Shown piece after piece: positions 18,636-28,256 of a stretch of DNA of 64,000 nucleotides. Made by a program: the position numbers and the translations under genes. The DNA lies in contig CAKOTX010000002.1 of assembly GCA_934120315.1 (NCBI GenBank), forward strand, positions 166,808 through 230,807, in the 5' to 3' direction. The notes under the pieces were generated by a model. The model ran no database searches and had not been told where the DNA came from. It saw only the letters and a program-made list of their open reading frames with translations. The stretch is from an uncultured Clostridia bacterium (GTDB taxonomy: Bacteria; Bacillota; Clostridia; TANB77; CAG-508). Position 1 is the stretch's first letter; each line of letters begins with the position of its first letter.

Positions 18636-20141
18636 ATGCTAGAAAATATCTTAAAGAAAGATAGAAATGAAGAATTAGAAAAAATTCTAGAAGAGAAAAA
18701 GGTTGATGAGCAGGCAAAAAATCTTCTCCAAGGAATGCTATATAAGATAGAAGTTTCATATAAAGATTATCAAAAAGTAAAATCTGTAAATATGAATGAA
18801 AAAGAATATGTCGATAGGCTGATTCAAAATATCAGAAAAAATTGTGATAGCATTAAAATTATAAAATTAAGTGAAAAAGTAAAAAGTGAAAAAATACAAA
18901 ATGAATTAAATAATAATAAATTCTATATTAAAAAGAGAGAAATAATTTCTTATCCAATAGAAGAAAAATTATTATATGCTATTGAACAGTTGTCAAATCA
19001 TTCTAAATTATTAAATAATAAATATGGTGATGTTACTATTGCTGTGTCAGATTTCATTAATTTAGGAAAAGATATAGACAGAGTTGAAGTTTTAAGGGAT
19101 TTTAATGGATGGTCTTGGACAACAATAAAAAAAGAAATTGAAAATATTGATGCCAATTTAGTTTTTCAAATTTTTCAATTGTTATTTGGAAAAGAGTTTA
19201 TGGATAATTGGTGTCAAGATAAAGATGGAATAATCGATTTCTTTGAAATAATGACAAGTGAATTTTCTGAAAAATACGGAAATGATAGAATCGAGAAATT
19301 GAAAGAGTATTTAATCAGAATGGCATTTGCAAATACTATAGAATGTAATGAAAAGTTTAAGCAAGAGCTTTTAGAAAAAATATCAAAATTAGATTGTGAA
19401 ATTAAACAGTATGAAGATACCCAAACTAATATTGAAAGAATAACGGCTCATAAAAAGCAAAATTTAGAAAAAATAAAAGATATAGAAAAGATTTTAGGAC
19501 AAGAATCAAATTTAAAAGTAGAATATGAAAAACAGGACAAAATATTTAATATAAAACTTCTAAAGAAAAAGTTGAAAGATGAAAAGAATCAATTATTAAA
19601 TGAAATAGAAGAGGATAATTATATATTAAATCCTAAAAATTATCTAGCTGAAAAGAATAAAAAAATAAATGAAAAGCAAGAGCTAGAAAGTAAATTTCTT
19701 GATAAAGAGCAAAAAGAAAAGCTTTTGATAGAATTTGTAAAAACATTTTTAGAATGTTTTAGAATTAAGACAAAAGAAGCTGAAAATCAAGAAGAAATTA
19801 TAAAATTAATATATAAATTTAGATATTTTATGTTTTTACCATTTGATTTGGAAATGAATATAAGAAATATTGAAGAATTAGAAGAAAAAATTTTAGAGAC
19901 AGAAAGAGAAATATTTGAAGTGGCAATTAAAAAGAAAGTGATTTCAAATATGCCATTTGAAATAATGAATCATGTATTTGAAACAAGAATCATAATATTA
20001 GAAGAGTTAAACTATGAAATACACAAAGAAAAGGAAAAATATTATGTGCAAATATTTGATGAGAATATAAGTGAAGAAAAATTCGAAATAATACCTACAG
20101 AAAAAATGAAAATAAATAAGAAAACAAAAATATTTATTTGA
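18636..20141 (+). CDS. Unrecognised 501-residue coiled-coil protein
   Basis: I do not recognise the family. It has no signal peptide and no convincing membrane helix. An N-terminal helical region (1-170) contains a compact hydrophobic block with two tryptophans (VEVLRDFNGWSWTTI, about residues 149-163). A second globular part (about 180-240) is followed by long charged coiled coils (about 240-360), a hydrophobic patch (about 370-400) and a C-terminal helical and beta end. It starts 22 nt after ftsK behind AAGAAAGGAG and lies 13 nt before the beta-CASP gene, so it belongs to the ftsK-GH15 transcript. It could be structural or DNA-associated; that is a guess from context. Confidence 0.6.
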   Translation: MLENILKKDRNEELEKILEEKKVDEQAKNLLQGMLYKIEVSYKDYQKVKSVNMNEKEYVDRLIQNIRKNCDSIKIIKLSEKVKSEKIQNELNNNKFYIKKREIISYPIEEKLLYAIEQLSNHSKLLNNKYGDVTIAVSDFINLGKDIDRVEVLRDFNGWSWTTIKKEIENIDANLVFQIFQLLFGKEFMDNWCQDKDGIIDFFEIMTSEFSEKYGNDRIEKLKEYLIRMAFANTIECNEKFKQELLEKISKLDCEIKQYEDTQTNIERITAHKKQNLEKIKDIEKILGQESNLKVEYEKQDKIFNIKLLKKKLKDEKNQLLNEIEEDNYILNPKNYLAEKNKKINEKQELESKFLDKEQKEKLLIEFVKTFLECFRIKTKEAENQEEIIKLIYKFRYFMFLPFDLEMNIRNIEELEEKILETEREIFEVAIKKKVISNMPFEIMNHVFETRIIILEELNYEIHKEKEKYYVQIFDENISEEKFEIIPTEKMKINKKTKIFI

Positions 20142-20153
20142 AGGAGATAACTT

Positions 20154-21797
20154 ATGAAAATAACTTTTTTAGGTGCAACCAAAATGGTTACAGGTTCAAA
20201 CTTTTTAGTTGAGGCAGCAGGAAAAAGATTTTTAGTCGATTGTGGAATGTATCAAGGGAATGCAGAATTAGAAATGGATAATTATAATGATTTTGATTAC
20301 AATCCAACAGAAATAGATTTTATGCTATTAACACATGCACATATAGACCATTCTGGAAGAATACCAAAATTGTATAATGAAGGCTTTAGAGGACCAATAT
20401 ATGCACATAAAGCTACATGTGATTTGTGTGCAATAATGTTACCAGATAGTGGTCATATTCAAGAAATGGAATCAGAATGGAAAAATAAAAAGAGATTGAG
20501 AAAAGGTCAACCAGTTCTTCCACCATTATATACAGCAGAAGATGCGGTAAAGTGTCAAGAATTATTTGTACCTGTGCAATATGATAATATTATGCAAATT
20601 GATGATAATATTTTTGTAAGATATAATGATGCAGGACATATGTTAGGTTCAAGTTCAATAGAAGTGTGGGCAAAAGAAGATGGAAAAGAAACTAAAGCTG
20701 TATTTTCAGGAGATATAGGAAATAATGATATTCCATTATTAAGTTCTCCAACAATGATTGAAAGTGCAGATTATCTTGTAATGGAATCAACATATGGAAG
20801 TAGATTGCATGTAAGAAATAATCAAAAGGCTGAATTATTCTTGAATATTGTATCTGAAACTATTGACAATGGAGGAACAGTAGTAATTCCATCGTTTGCA
20901 GTAGGAAGAACACAAGAAATATTATATGAACTAAATAAAATAAAAGAAAATACTAAAGATGAAGAATTTATGAGAAAATATAAAACATTAATGAAAGTTC
21001 CTGTATATGTAGATAGTCCGTTGGCAATTTCAGCAACAGAAGTATTTAAACAAAATACAGATCTTTTTGATGATGATATAAAAGCAGAAATGGAAAAAGG
21101 AGATAATCCATTAGATTTTCCGGGTTTAAAATTTACTCAAACAGCTGATGAATCAAAAGCATTAAACGAAAGTCCAGAGCCTGCAATTATCATATCAGCA
21201 AGTGGAATGTGTGATGTAGGAAGAATTAAACATCATTTAAAACATAATATATGGAATCCTAAGAGTACTATTTTATTTGTAGGATATCAAGCTCCAGGAA
21301 CATTGGGATATTCAATAGTTAATGGTGCTAAAAAAGTAACAATATTTGGAGAAGAGTTTGCAGTAAATGCAAGGATTGAATATATAGAAGGATATTCTGG
21401 TCATGCTGATCAAGAATGGTTAATGAATTTTGTATACTCATTTATAGCAAAGCCAAAACATATTTTTCTAGTACATGGAGAAGAAGAATCACAAGAAGTT
21501 CTAAGAGATAAAATTCTTGATGAAACTGGAATTGGAGTTTCTATTCCAGAATATGGAGAAACATATGAATTATCTAAAGAATTAAAAATTGTTAATAAGA
21601 TTAAGATTAAAAAATCTAGAAGTATAAAACAAGAGATAATTGGAAGATTAAGCAAATTACAAGATGAAATGAAAGACATGGAAGATAGTGTTAAATTAGA
21701 TGTTAATGATGAAAATCTAAGAGATGAAGATATGTTTAGAATAAATGAAAAGATAAAAGATTTGGAAAAACAAATTCTAAATATAATAGAGGGATAA
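20154..21797 (+). CDS. MBL-fold beta-CASP metallo-hydrolase (RNase-like)
   Basis: A 547-residue metallo-beta-lactamase-fold enzyme. Zinc motif THAHIDHSG is near residues 60-68, with further His/Asp ligands at GHMLGSS and SGDIG. Beta-CASP motifs follow (PSFAVGRTQE, then SASGMCDVGRIKHHL), and the C-terminal FSGHADQ-like segment (GYSGHADQ) carries the last ligand. This is the CPSF-73-like exonuclease (YSH1) group acting on RNA. A charged coiled coil of about 70 residues ends the protein, an extra beyond the core family. It starts 13 nt after the unknown gene. Confidence 0.85.
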   Translation: MKITFLGATKMVTGSNFLVEAAGKRFLVDCGMYQGNAELEMDNYNDFDYNPTEIDFMLLTHAHIDHSGRIPKLYNEGFRGPIYAHKATCDLCAIMLPDSGHIQEMESEWKNKKRLRKGQPVLPPLYTAEDAVKCQELFVPVQYDNIMQIDDNIFVRYNDAGHMLGSSSIEVWAKEDGKETKAVFSGDIGNNDIPLLSSPTMIESADYLVMESTYGSRLHVRNNQKAELFLNIVSETIDNGGTVVIPSFAVGRTQEILYELNKIKENTKDEEFMRKYKTLMKVPVYVDSPLAISATEVFKQNTDLFDDDIKAEMEKGDNPLDFPGLKFTQTADESKALNESPEPAIIISASGMCDVGRIKHHLKHNIWNPKSTILFVGYQAPGTLGYSIVNGAKKVTIFGEEFAVNARIEYIEGYSGHADQEWLMNFVYSFIAKPKHIFLVHGEEESQEVLRDKILDETGIGVSIPEYGETYELSKELKIVNKIKIKKSRSIKQEIIGRLSKLQDEMKDMEDSVKLDVNDENLRDEDMFRINEKIKDLEKQILNIIEG

Positions 21798-21813
21798 TAG
21801 GAAGGAAGAAACA

Positions 21814-23715
21814 ATGGAAAAGTACCTAAATGAAGCGATAATAGGAAATCAAAGAATGTTGGCTACATTTTCTTATAAAGGAGAAATGTTAAGATTATCT
21901 TATCCCAATAAGGATAATAGACAATATTTAAAATATTACCAAACAGGAGTAAAAGTAAATGATTCAGATTTAATATATTTGCATGAAGATATAAATAATA
22001 CTTATTTACAATATTATGATACAGATACAAATGTATTAAATACTGAAATCACAAATACGTATTTTAATTTAAAAATATTACAAACTGATTTTGTAACAAT
22101 AAAAGAAGATATACTTGTTAAAAAATATATATTTATAAATGAGAGTAATATTCCACTAGATGTAAGATTTTTAATTCATTCTGAATTATTATCTGACCAA
22201 AATAATTTTATAAGTGGAATGAAAATTGATAGTGGAATGATTCAATTTGCTCACGACTTTTCAGTAGCAACATTTGCTAAAGGAATGAATATATCAGAAG
22301 GACAAATAAATGGTTCATCAAATACTATTCGTTCTGGAATGATTGGTGGAAAAGATTATATAGGAATGTCTAGAGATTCTAGTATATGCTACCATATTGG
22401 TACTATTAATCCAGAAGAGAAAAAAGAATTAGAAGTTTGCATATTTATTGATGAAAGCAAGAAAACAATGCAAGCAGTAGAAGATGAAGTTGAAAGAATT
22501 AGAAAAATAGATTTTAATAAAGAATATGCAAATACTAAAACTTATTGGAGAAAATATGTAAAAGAGCATAATGGTTTAGATTTAAAAGAACCTGCTAATA
22601 GTTATGAGGAAAAAATACAAGATATTTATAGAAGGTCAATTTTGTTATTTCCATTATTAACAAATCCATCAACTGGAGGAGTAATAGCAGCACCTGAAGT
22701 AGATGAAGATTTAACACAATGTGGAAGATATGCGTATTGTTGGCCAAGAGATGCGGTTTTTATAACAAAGGCATTAGATATTTTAAAAATGACTAAAGAA
22801 ACAGAAAAATTTTACAGTACTTTTTGCCGAATGACTCAAAGCAAAAATGGAATGTGGGAACAACGTTTCTATACAGATGGAAGATTAGCACCATCTTGGG
22901 GATATCAAGTTGATGAAACTGCAAGTGTAGTTTATGGAGTATATTCACATTATGAATATACAAAAAATGAAGAATTTTTGAAAATAAATTTACATATGTG
23001 TGAAAAAGCAATAGATTTCTTAAAAAGATATGTAAGAGATTTAATTGATGAAACTGGAAAGTATCCTGTAAGTTATGATGTATGGGAAGAAATGGATAAA
23101 GGAATACATATGTATTCTTTAGCAAGTATTTTTGCTGCATTTGAAAGCATGTTAAACATATATAAAGTGTTAGGAAAAAATGTTTCTGATTTTGAAAATA
23201 ATAGATTAAAAGATGAAAAAATTCATAAAAATATTGAAGAAATAAGAAAATTACAAGTAGAAGTAAAAAATCTTATTGATGAAAAATTATATGATGAGAA
23301 TAGAAAATCATATGTAAGAAATTCAGAAGATAGAAGAATGGACATTAGCTTATTAGGTGCAGTTTATCCATTTAGAGTTTTCTCATCAAAAGAGAAAAAA
23401 GTATTAAATACAGTTGAAAACATTAATTTGACTCTTAGAACATATACTGGTGGATATCAAAGATATGAATATGACCACTATAGAAATGGATGTCCTTGGC
23501 CAATTTCAAATTTATGGATGACATTATATTATTTAGAAAATGGCGAGAAAAAGAAAGCAAAAGAGACTTTTGATTTTGTTTTAAAAACAGCTGGTAAACA
23601 CAGTTTACTAGGAGAACAAATAGATAATAATACATTAAAACCAAATTGGGTAATAGGACTTGGTTGGACACATGCAATGTTTCTAATAGTATTAGAAAAA
23701 ATGGCAAAAATGTAA
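21814..23715 (+). CDS. Glycoside hydrolase family 15 (glucoamylase-like)
   Basis: A 633-residue protein. An N-terminal beta-sandwich domain (about 1-250) precedes an (alpha/alpha)6 barrel. The barrel has GGVIAAPEVDED, RYAYCWPRDAVF, MWEQRFYTDGRLAPSWGYQ and W-[E] loop segments typical of GH15 enzymes with the catalytic Glu pair. No signal peptide, so it acts in the cytosol on maltodextrins, trehalose or internal glycogen. It forms a functional set with the debranching enzyme and GlgP genes 30 kb downstream. It is the last gene of the ftsK transcript. Confidence 0.85.
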   Translation: MEKYLNEAIIGNQRMLATFSYKGEMLRLSYPNKDNRQYLKYYQTGVKVNDSDLIYLHEDINNTYLQYYDTDTNVLNTEITNTYFNLKILQTDFVTIKEDILVKKYIFINESNIPLDVRFLIHSELLSDQNNFISGMKIDSGMIQFAHDFSVATFAKGMNISEGQINGSSNTIRSGMIGGKDYIGMSRDSSICYHIGTINPEEKKELEVCIFIDESKKTMQAVEDEVERIRKIDFNKEYANTKTYWRKYVKEHNGLDLKEPANSYEEKIQDIYRRSILLFPLLTNPSTGGVIAAPEVDEDLTQCGRYAYCWPRDAVFITKALDILKMTKETEKFYSTFCRMTQSKNGMWEQRFYTDGRLAPSWGYQVDETASVVYGVYSHYEYTKNEEFLKINLHMCEKAIDFLKRYVRDLIDETGKYPVSYDVWEEMDKGIHMYSLASIFAAFESMLNIYKVLGKNVSDFENNRLKDEKIHKNIEEIRKLQVEVKNLIDEKLYDENRKSYVRNSEDRRMDISLLGAVYPFRVFSSKEKKVLNTVENINLTLRTYTGGYQRYEYDHYRNGCPWPISNLWMTLYYLENGEKKKAKETFDFVLKTAGKHSLLGEQIDNNTLKPNWVIGLGWTHAMFLIVLEKMAKM

Positions 23716-23721
23716 AATGAG

Positions 23722-23748
23722 AAAAGACTATCAAAAATAGTCTTTTTT
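23722..23748 (+). terminator. Terminator after GH15 gene
   Basis: A 10-bp stem (AAAAGACTAT with ATAGTCTTTT) and a T run. Confidence 0.82.
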
Positions 23749-23783
23749 GTTTATTGTATTGACCCTTCAGTCACAAAAATTAC

Positions 23784-23812
23784 TTGACAATAGAGGAAAA
23801 TAAGAATATACT
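23784..23812 (+). promoter_or_regulatory. Promoter of the 2-oxoacid oxidoreductase operon
   Basis: TTGACA (23784-23789), 17-nt spacer, TATACT (23807-23812). The 5' untranslated region is about 50 nt. Confidence 0.8.
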
Positions 23813-23870
23813 TTATAAATGATAAGTTAAAGATTTTTATACAAAATATAAAAATTAAAGGAGGAGAAAC

Positions 23871-24452
23871 ATGAACAATTTAATAGAAATTAGATGGCAT
23901 GGTAGAGGTGGACAAGGTGCTAAAACAGCATCATTATTACTTGCCGATGCTGCATTTAATACAGGAAAATACATTCAAGGTTTTCCAGAATATGGTCCAG
24001 AAAGAATGGGAGCACCAATAACAGCTTATAATAGAATAAGTGATAAGCCAATAACAATACATAGTAATATATATGAACCAGATTATGTAGTAGTTGTAGA
24101 TGATACATTATTAGAAAGTGTACCAGTAACAGCAGGGCTAAAGAAAGAAGGAGCAATAGTAATAAATACTACAAAATCACCAGAATATTTAAAAGAAAAA
24201 TTAAATGGATATAGTGGAAGTATCTACACAATTGATGCAAGAAAAGTATCTGAAGAAACATTAGGAAGATATTTTCCTAATACACCAATGCTCGCAGCAA
24301 TTGTAAAAGTAACAGGAATAATGAGTGATGAAGCATTTTTGGAAGATATGAAAGGTTCATTTAAACACAAATTTGCTAAAAAACCAGAAGTAATAGAAGG
24401 AAATATGAAAGCTTTAGAGTTAGCATTAAAAGAAGTAGCTAAAATACAATAA
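23871..24452 (+). CDS. porG: Pyruvate/2-oxoacid:ferredoxin oxidoreductase, gamma subunit
   Basis: A 193-residue subunit with the typical WHGRGGQGAKTA start and the GFPEYGPERMGAP motif. It is part of the four-subunit enzyme that oxidises pyruvate (or branched 2-oxoacids) with coenzyme A, giving acyl-CoA, CO2 and reduced ferredoxin. It is first in a tight gamma-delta-alpha-beta operon with a strong promoter. Substrate (pyruvate or 2-ketoisovalerate) is not settled by sequence; the gene symbol is by family. Confidence 0.85.
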   Translation: MNNLIEIRWHGRGGQGAKTASLLLADAAFNTGKYIQGFPEYGPERMGAPITAYNRISDKPITIHSNIYEPDYVVVVDDTLLESVPVTAGLKKEGAIVINTTKSPEYLKEKLNGYSGSIYTIDARKVSEETLGRYFPNTPMLAAIVKVTGIMSDEAFLEDMKGSFKHKFAKKPEVIEGNMKALELALKEVAKIQ

Positions 24453-24472
24453 ACAAAGAAAGGATGATAAAG

Positions 24473-24763
24473 ATGACAGAAATTAATCCCAAAACACCAA
24501 TGAAAGATTTAACAATTGGTGGAAACATATATTGTGCAGGAAATGCAAGAGAATTTAAAACAGGTGACTGGAGAAGCATGAAGCCAATTTGGTACGAAGA
24601 AAAATGTAAACAATGTGGACTATGTTTTGCAGTATGTCCTGATAATTCAATTCCAGTAGGAAAAGATTGTAAGAGAACAGAAACAGATTTTGATTATTGC
24701 AAAGGATGTGGAGTATGTGCACAAGTATGTCCATTTAAAGCAATAGAAATGAAAACAGAATAA
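24473..24763 (+). CDS. porD: Pyruvate/2-oxoacid:ferredoxin oxidoreductase, delta subunit (ferredoxin)
   Basis: A 96-residue protein with two [4Fe-4S] motifs, CxxCGLCFAVCPD and CxGCGVCAQVCPF, in the C-terminal half. It carries electrons out of the enzyme. The ATG at 24473 is chosen because AAAGAAAGG ends directly before the earlier ATG at 24464. It lies between the gamma and alpha genes. Confidence 0.9.
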   Translation: MTEINPKTPMKDLTIGGNIYCAGNAREFKTGDWRSMKPIWYEEKCKQCGLCFAVCPDNSIPVGKDCKRTETDFDYCKGCGVCAQVCPFKAIEMKTE

Positions 24764-24783
24764 TAGGAAAGAGAGGATAAAAA

Positions 24784-25974
24784 ATGAGTATAAGAGAAAG
24801 ATTAAGTGGAAATGAAGCAACAGCAATTGCAATGAAGCAAATAAATCCAGATGTAGTTGCAGCATTCCCAATTACACCATCAACAGAAATACCACAATAT
24901 TTTTCAACATTTGTATCAAATGGAGAAGTAGATACAGAATTTGTTGCAGTTGAAAGTGAACATAGTGCGATGTCTGCAACAATTGGTGCAGAAGCTGCTG
25001 GAGCAAGAGCAATGACAGCTACATCTGCAAATGGATTATCATTAATGTGGGAAATGATATATATAGCATCAAGTTTAAGATTACCAATAGTAATGGCATT
25101 AGTAAATAGAGCAGTTTCAGGACCATTAAACATCCATAATGATCATTCAGATGCAATGGGAGTAAGAGATGCTGGATGGATAATGTTATTTTCAGAGAAT
25201 AACCAAGAAGCTTATGACAATATGTTAATGGCACATAGAATTGCAGAACATAAAGATGTTCAATTACCAGTAATGGTATGTCAAGATGGATTTATTACAT
25301 CACATTCAATAGAAAATATTGAATTAGAAAATGATGAAGAAGTAAAGAAATTTGTTGGTCAATATAAACCTGAACATTATTTATTAAATGATAAAGAACC
25401 AATAGCAATTGGACCATTAGATTTACAAGCATACTTATTTGAACATAAGGCTCAACAAGCAGAAGCAATGAAAAATGCTAAAAAAGTAATAAAAGAAGTT
25501 GCAGAAGAATTTGAAAAATGGACAGGAAGAAAATATGAATTCTTTGAAAAATATAAATTAGATGATGCAGAAATAGCAATAGTATGTATGAACTCAACAG
25601 CAGGAACAACAAAAGCAGTTGTTGATGAATTAAGAGAAAAAGGTGTAAAAGCAGGATTATTAAAATTAAGAATGTTTAGACCATTCCCAGCAGAAGAAAT
25701 TGCAGAAGCATTACAAGGATTAAAAGCAGTAGCAATACTTGATAAAGCAGATTCATTAAATGCAGCAGGTGGAGCGTTATTTGAAGATATAACATCAGCA
25801 ATGTATGTTAATAAAAAACAAGTACCAATGGTAAATTATATTTATGGAATTGGTGGAAGAGATACAACAACGATGCAAATAGAATCTGTATATAATGATT
25901 TACAAGAAATAGTAAAAACAGGAGAAACAGGAAATCCATATAGATATTTAGGACTAAGAAAGGGGGAAGAATAA
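24784..25974 (+). CDS. porA: Pyruvate/2-oxoacid:ferredoxin oxidoreductase, alpha subunit
   Basis: A 396-residue subunit. The N-terminal pyrimidine-binding domain has GNEA, FPITPSTEIP and VESEHSAMSATIGAEAAGARAMTATS motifs; the C-terminal half holds the transketolase-C-type domain. It makes the thiamine diphosphate site together with the beta subunit. It is separated from the beta gene by a single base, so the two are probably translationally coupled. Confidence 0.9.
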   Translation: MSIRERLSGNEATAIAMKQINPDVVAAFPITPSTEIPQYFSTFVSNGEVDTEFVAVESEHSAMSATIGAEAAGARAMTATSANGLSLMWEMIYIASSLRLPIVMALVNRAVSGPLNIHNDHSDAMGVRDAGWIMLFSENNQEAYDNMLMAHRIAEHKDVQLPVMVCQDGFITSHSIENIELENDEEVKKFVGQYKPEHYLLNDKEPIAIGPLDLQAYLFEHKAQQAEAMKNAKKVIKEVAEEFEKWTGRKYEFFEKYKLDDAEIAIVCMNSTAGTTKAVVDELREKGVKAGLLKLRMFRPFPAEEIAEALQGLKAVAILDKADSLNAAGGALFEDITSAMYVNKKQVPMVNYIYGIGGRDTTTMQIESVYNDLQEIVKTGETGNPYRYLGLRKGEE

Positions 25975-25975
25975 A

Positions 25976-26926
25976 ATGGCTTATGATTTAAAGAAGATAA
26001 TGGCAGAAAAGCCATCAAGATTCACAGAAGGACACAGAATGTGTGCAGGATGTGGAGCCCCAGTAGTAGCAAGAATGGTATTAAGAGCATTAAAACCAGA
26101 AGATCATGCTGTTATAGCAAATGCAACAGGTTGTATGGAAGTATCAACATTTATATATCCATATACAGCATGGACAGATTCATTTATACACACAGCATTT
26201 GAAAATGCTGGTGCGACATGTTCTGGTGCAGAAGCAGCATATAGATCACTAAAAAAACAAGGGAAATTGCCACAAGATAAAGACACAAAATTCATAGCAT
26301 TTGGTGGAGATGGTGGAACTTATGATATAGGTTTACAAAGTTTATCTGGTGCAATGGAAAGAGGACATGATATGGTTTATGTATGTTATGATAATGGAGC
26401 ATACATGAATACAGGAATTCAAAGGTCATCAGCAACTCCAAAATTTGCTGATACAACAACATCACCAGCAGGAAAAGTTATTCCAGGGAAGATGCAAGTA
26501 AGAAAAGATTTAACAGAAATAATGGCAGAACATCATATTCCTTATGTTGCTCAAACACTTGCGATGACTAATTTTAAAGATTTATATGAAAAAGCTGAAA
26601 AAGCAATTTATACAGAAGGACCAGCATTTTTAAATGTTATGGCACCATGTCCAAGAGGATGGGGATATGCAACTGAAGATTTAATGAAAATCAACAAATT
26701 AGCTGCAGATACATGTTATTGGCCATTATATGAAGTTATTGATGGAAAATATCATATAACATATAAACCAGCAAAAAAATTACCAGTAGAAGAATTTTTA
26801 CGTCCACAAAAACGTTTTAAACACATGTTTAAACCTGGAAATGAGTGGATGATTCAAGAATTCCAAAGAGTTGTTGATGAAAGATGGCAAGAGTTATTAG
26901 ATTTAGAAGAAATTACAAATAAATAA
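25976..26926 (+). CDS. porB: Pyruvate/2-oxoacid:ferredoxin oxidoreductase, beta subunit
   Basis: A 316-residue subunit. An N-terminal CAGCGAP iron-sulfur motif, the thiamine diphosphate motif GGDGGTYDIGLQS and the YDNGAYMNTGIQRS loop are all present. It binds thiamine diphosphate and one [4Fe-4S] cluster. It is the last gene of the operon, followed by a hairpin terminator. Confidence 0.92.
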   Translation: MAYDLKKIMAEKPSRFTEGHRMCAGCGAPVVARMVLRALKPEDHAVIANATGCMEVSTFIYPYTAWTDSFIHTAFENAGATCSGAEAAYRSLKKQGKLPQDKDTKFIAFGGDGGTYDIGLQSLSGAMERGHDMVYVCYDNGAYMNTGIQRSSATPKFADTTTSPAGKVIPGKMQVRKDLTEIMAEHHIPYVAQTLAMTNFKDLYEKAEKAIYTEGPAFLNVMAPCPRGWGYATEDLMKINKLAADTCYWPLYEVIDGKYHITYKPAKKLPVEEFLRPQKRFKHMFKPGNEWMIQEFQRVVDERWQELLDLEEITNK

Positions 26927-26932
26927 ATGATT

Positions 26933-26969
26933 ACACGCAAAATAGTGAGGAGAAAATTTTGCGTGTTTT
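26933..26969 (+). terminator. Terminator after the oxidoreductase operon
   Basis: An 11-bp stem (ACACGCAAAAT with ATTTTGCGTGT) and a TTT tail. Confidence 0.8.
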
Positions 26970-26998
26970 CTCTATAATAATATGAACAGGAGAAAAAT

Positions 26999-27502
26999 AT
27001 GAAAATAAATATAGTAATGGTAGAGCCTGAAATACCACAAAATACAGGGAATATAGCAAGAACATGTGCAATAACAGGTGCAAAATTACATTTAGTGCAT
27101 CCATTGGGATTTCAAATAGATGAAAAAACATTAAAAAGAGCAGGCTTAGATTATTGGGATAAACTAGATATAGAAGAACATGATTCGTTAGAAAAATTTT
27201 TAGAAAAATATAAACCAGAAGAAAATAATATGTTTTTTGCAACAACAAAAGGAAAAACAAAATACACAGATATTGATTATTCTAAAATGGATGAAGTATT
27301 TGTGCTATATGGAAAAGAAACAAAAGGATTGCCTGAATGGTTATTGGAAAAGTATTTAAATGAGAAAACAATACGAATTCCTATGTTGCCAACATTAAGA
27401 TCACTTAATTTATCGAATTCAGTTGCTATTATAACATATGAAATTTTAAGACAGCACAATTTTGAAGATTTACAAGGAATAAGCACATACTTCGATGAAT
27501 AA
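26999..27502 (+). CDS. trmL: tRNA (cytidine/uridine-34-2'-O)-methyltransferase TrmL
   Basis: A 167-residue SPOUT methyltransferase. EPEIPQNTGNIARTC (residues about 8-22), LVHPLGF, the glycine-containing knot segment YGKETKGLP, and RIPMLPTLRSLNLSNSVAI are diagnostic. It methylates the wobble base of leucine tRNAs. It lies alone between a terminator and the next promoter. Confidence 0.92.
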   Translation: MKINIVMVEPEIPQNTGNIARTCAITGAKLHLVHPLGFQIDEKTLKRAGLDYWDKLDIEEHDSLEKFLEKYKPEENNMFFATTKGKTKYTDIDYSKMDEVFVLYGKETKGLPEWLLEKYLNEKTIRIPMLPTLRSLNLSNSVAIITYEILRQHNFEDLQGISTYFDE

Positions 27503-27505
27503 GAG

Positions 27506-27535
27506 TTGACAAGAATATTTAATTTGGAGTAGAAT
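27506..27535 (+). promoter_or_regulatory. Promoter of the DUF975-type gene
   Basis: TTGACA (27506-27511), 18-nt spacer, TAGAAT (27530-27535). A TATAAT five bases further could serve as an alternative -10. Confidence 0.65.
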
Positions 27536-27564
27536 ATAATTATAAAATAAAAGGGGGAAAAATT

Positions 27565-28134
27565 ATGACAAGAATTGAACTAAAAAATGCAGCAAAGGAA
27601 CAAATACAAGGAAAAATAGGACTATTATTTGTTATATTTATAATAGTTACAATAATTGGAGTAGGGTGTGCACTAGTCCCTGTGATAGGCTGGTTTGCTA
27701 CAGCAATAATAACACCAGCATTTGAAATTTCTTTATGTATGATATACTTAGCTTTAACTAAAAACGAAGAAATTGCTGTAGGAGATGTTTTTAAAGGATT
27801 TAATATAACAGGAAAAGCAGTATGGCTATCTATAATTACAGAAGTCTTTACATTTTTATGGTCATTATTATTAATTATACCAGGAATAGTAAAAGCATTT
27901 TCTTATGCAATGGCACCATACATATTAGCTGATAATCCAGAGCTTACAGCAAGAGAATCATTAAATGAAAGCAAAAGAATTATGGATGGACACAAATTTG
28001 ATTTATTTGTATTACAATTATCATTTTTCTGGTGGTATATCTTAGGCTCAATTACATTTGGAATTGCGTATGTATATGTTATTCCATATATAAATGCAAC
28101 AACAGCTAATTTTTATAATTCAATAAAAGAATAG
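27565..28134 (+). CDS. DUF975-type integral membrane protein
   Basis: A 189-residue protein with five or six hydrophobic helices. It has the DUF975 features: an R-x-x-x-K-x-x-A start, a central IIPGIVKAFSYAMAPYILADNP segment, and A-x-x-S-x-x-x-M-x-G-x-K. The function of the family is not known. It is a single-gene unit with its own promoter and terminator. Confidence 0.7.
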   Translation: MTRIELKNAAKEQIQGKIGLLFVIFIIVTIIGVGCALVPVIGWFATAIITPAFEISLCMIYLALTKNEEIAVGDVFKGFNITGKAVWLSIITEVFTFLWSLLLIIPGIVKAFSYAMAPYILADNPELTARESLNESKRIMDGHKFDLFVLQLSFFWWYILGSITFGIAYVYVIPYINATTANFYNSIKE

Positions 28135-28161
28135 AAAACAGGGCGAAAGCCTTGTTTTTTT
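28135..28161 (+). terminator. Terminator after the DUF975-type gene
   Basis: A 10-bp stem with one wobble (AAAACAGGGC with GCCTTGTTTT), GAAA tetraloop, T-rich tail. Confidence 0.85.
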
Positions 28162-28221
28162 CTGCTCATACCAAATATAGAGCGGATTAGCTCGTTTTTT
28201 CGGAAAAAGTTATTAAAAAAC

Positions 28222-28250
28222 TTGACAAGTTTTTACAAATATGTTAAAAT
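28222..28250 (+). promoter_or_regulatory. rplU: Promoter of rplU-rpmA
   Basis: TTGACA (28222-28227), 17-nt spacer, TAAAAT (28245-28250). Confidence 0.82.
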
Positions 28251-28256
28251 TAATAA

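Noticed and set aside
23871..26926. Oxidoreductase genes as a single-chain pyruvate:ferredoxin oxidoreductase broken by frameshifts
   Set aside because: Each gene has its own start and ribosome binding site, and the gamma-delta-alpha-beta order is the normal four-subunit form.
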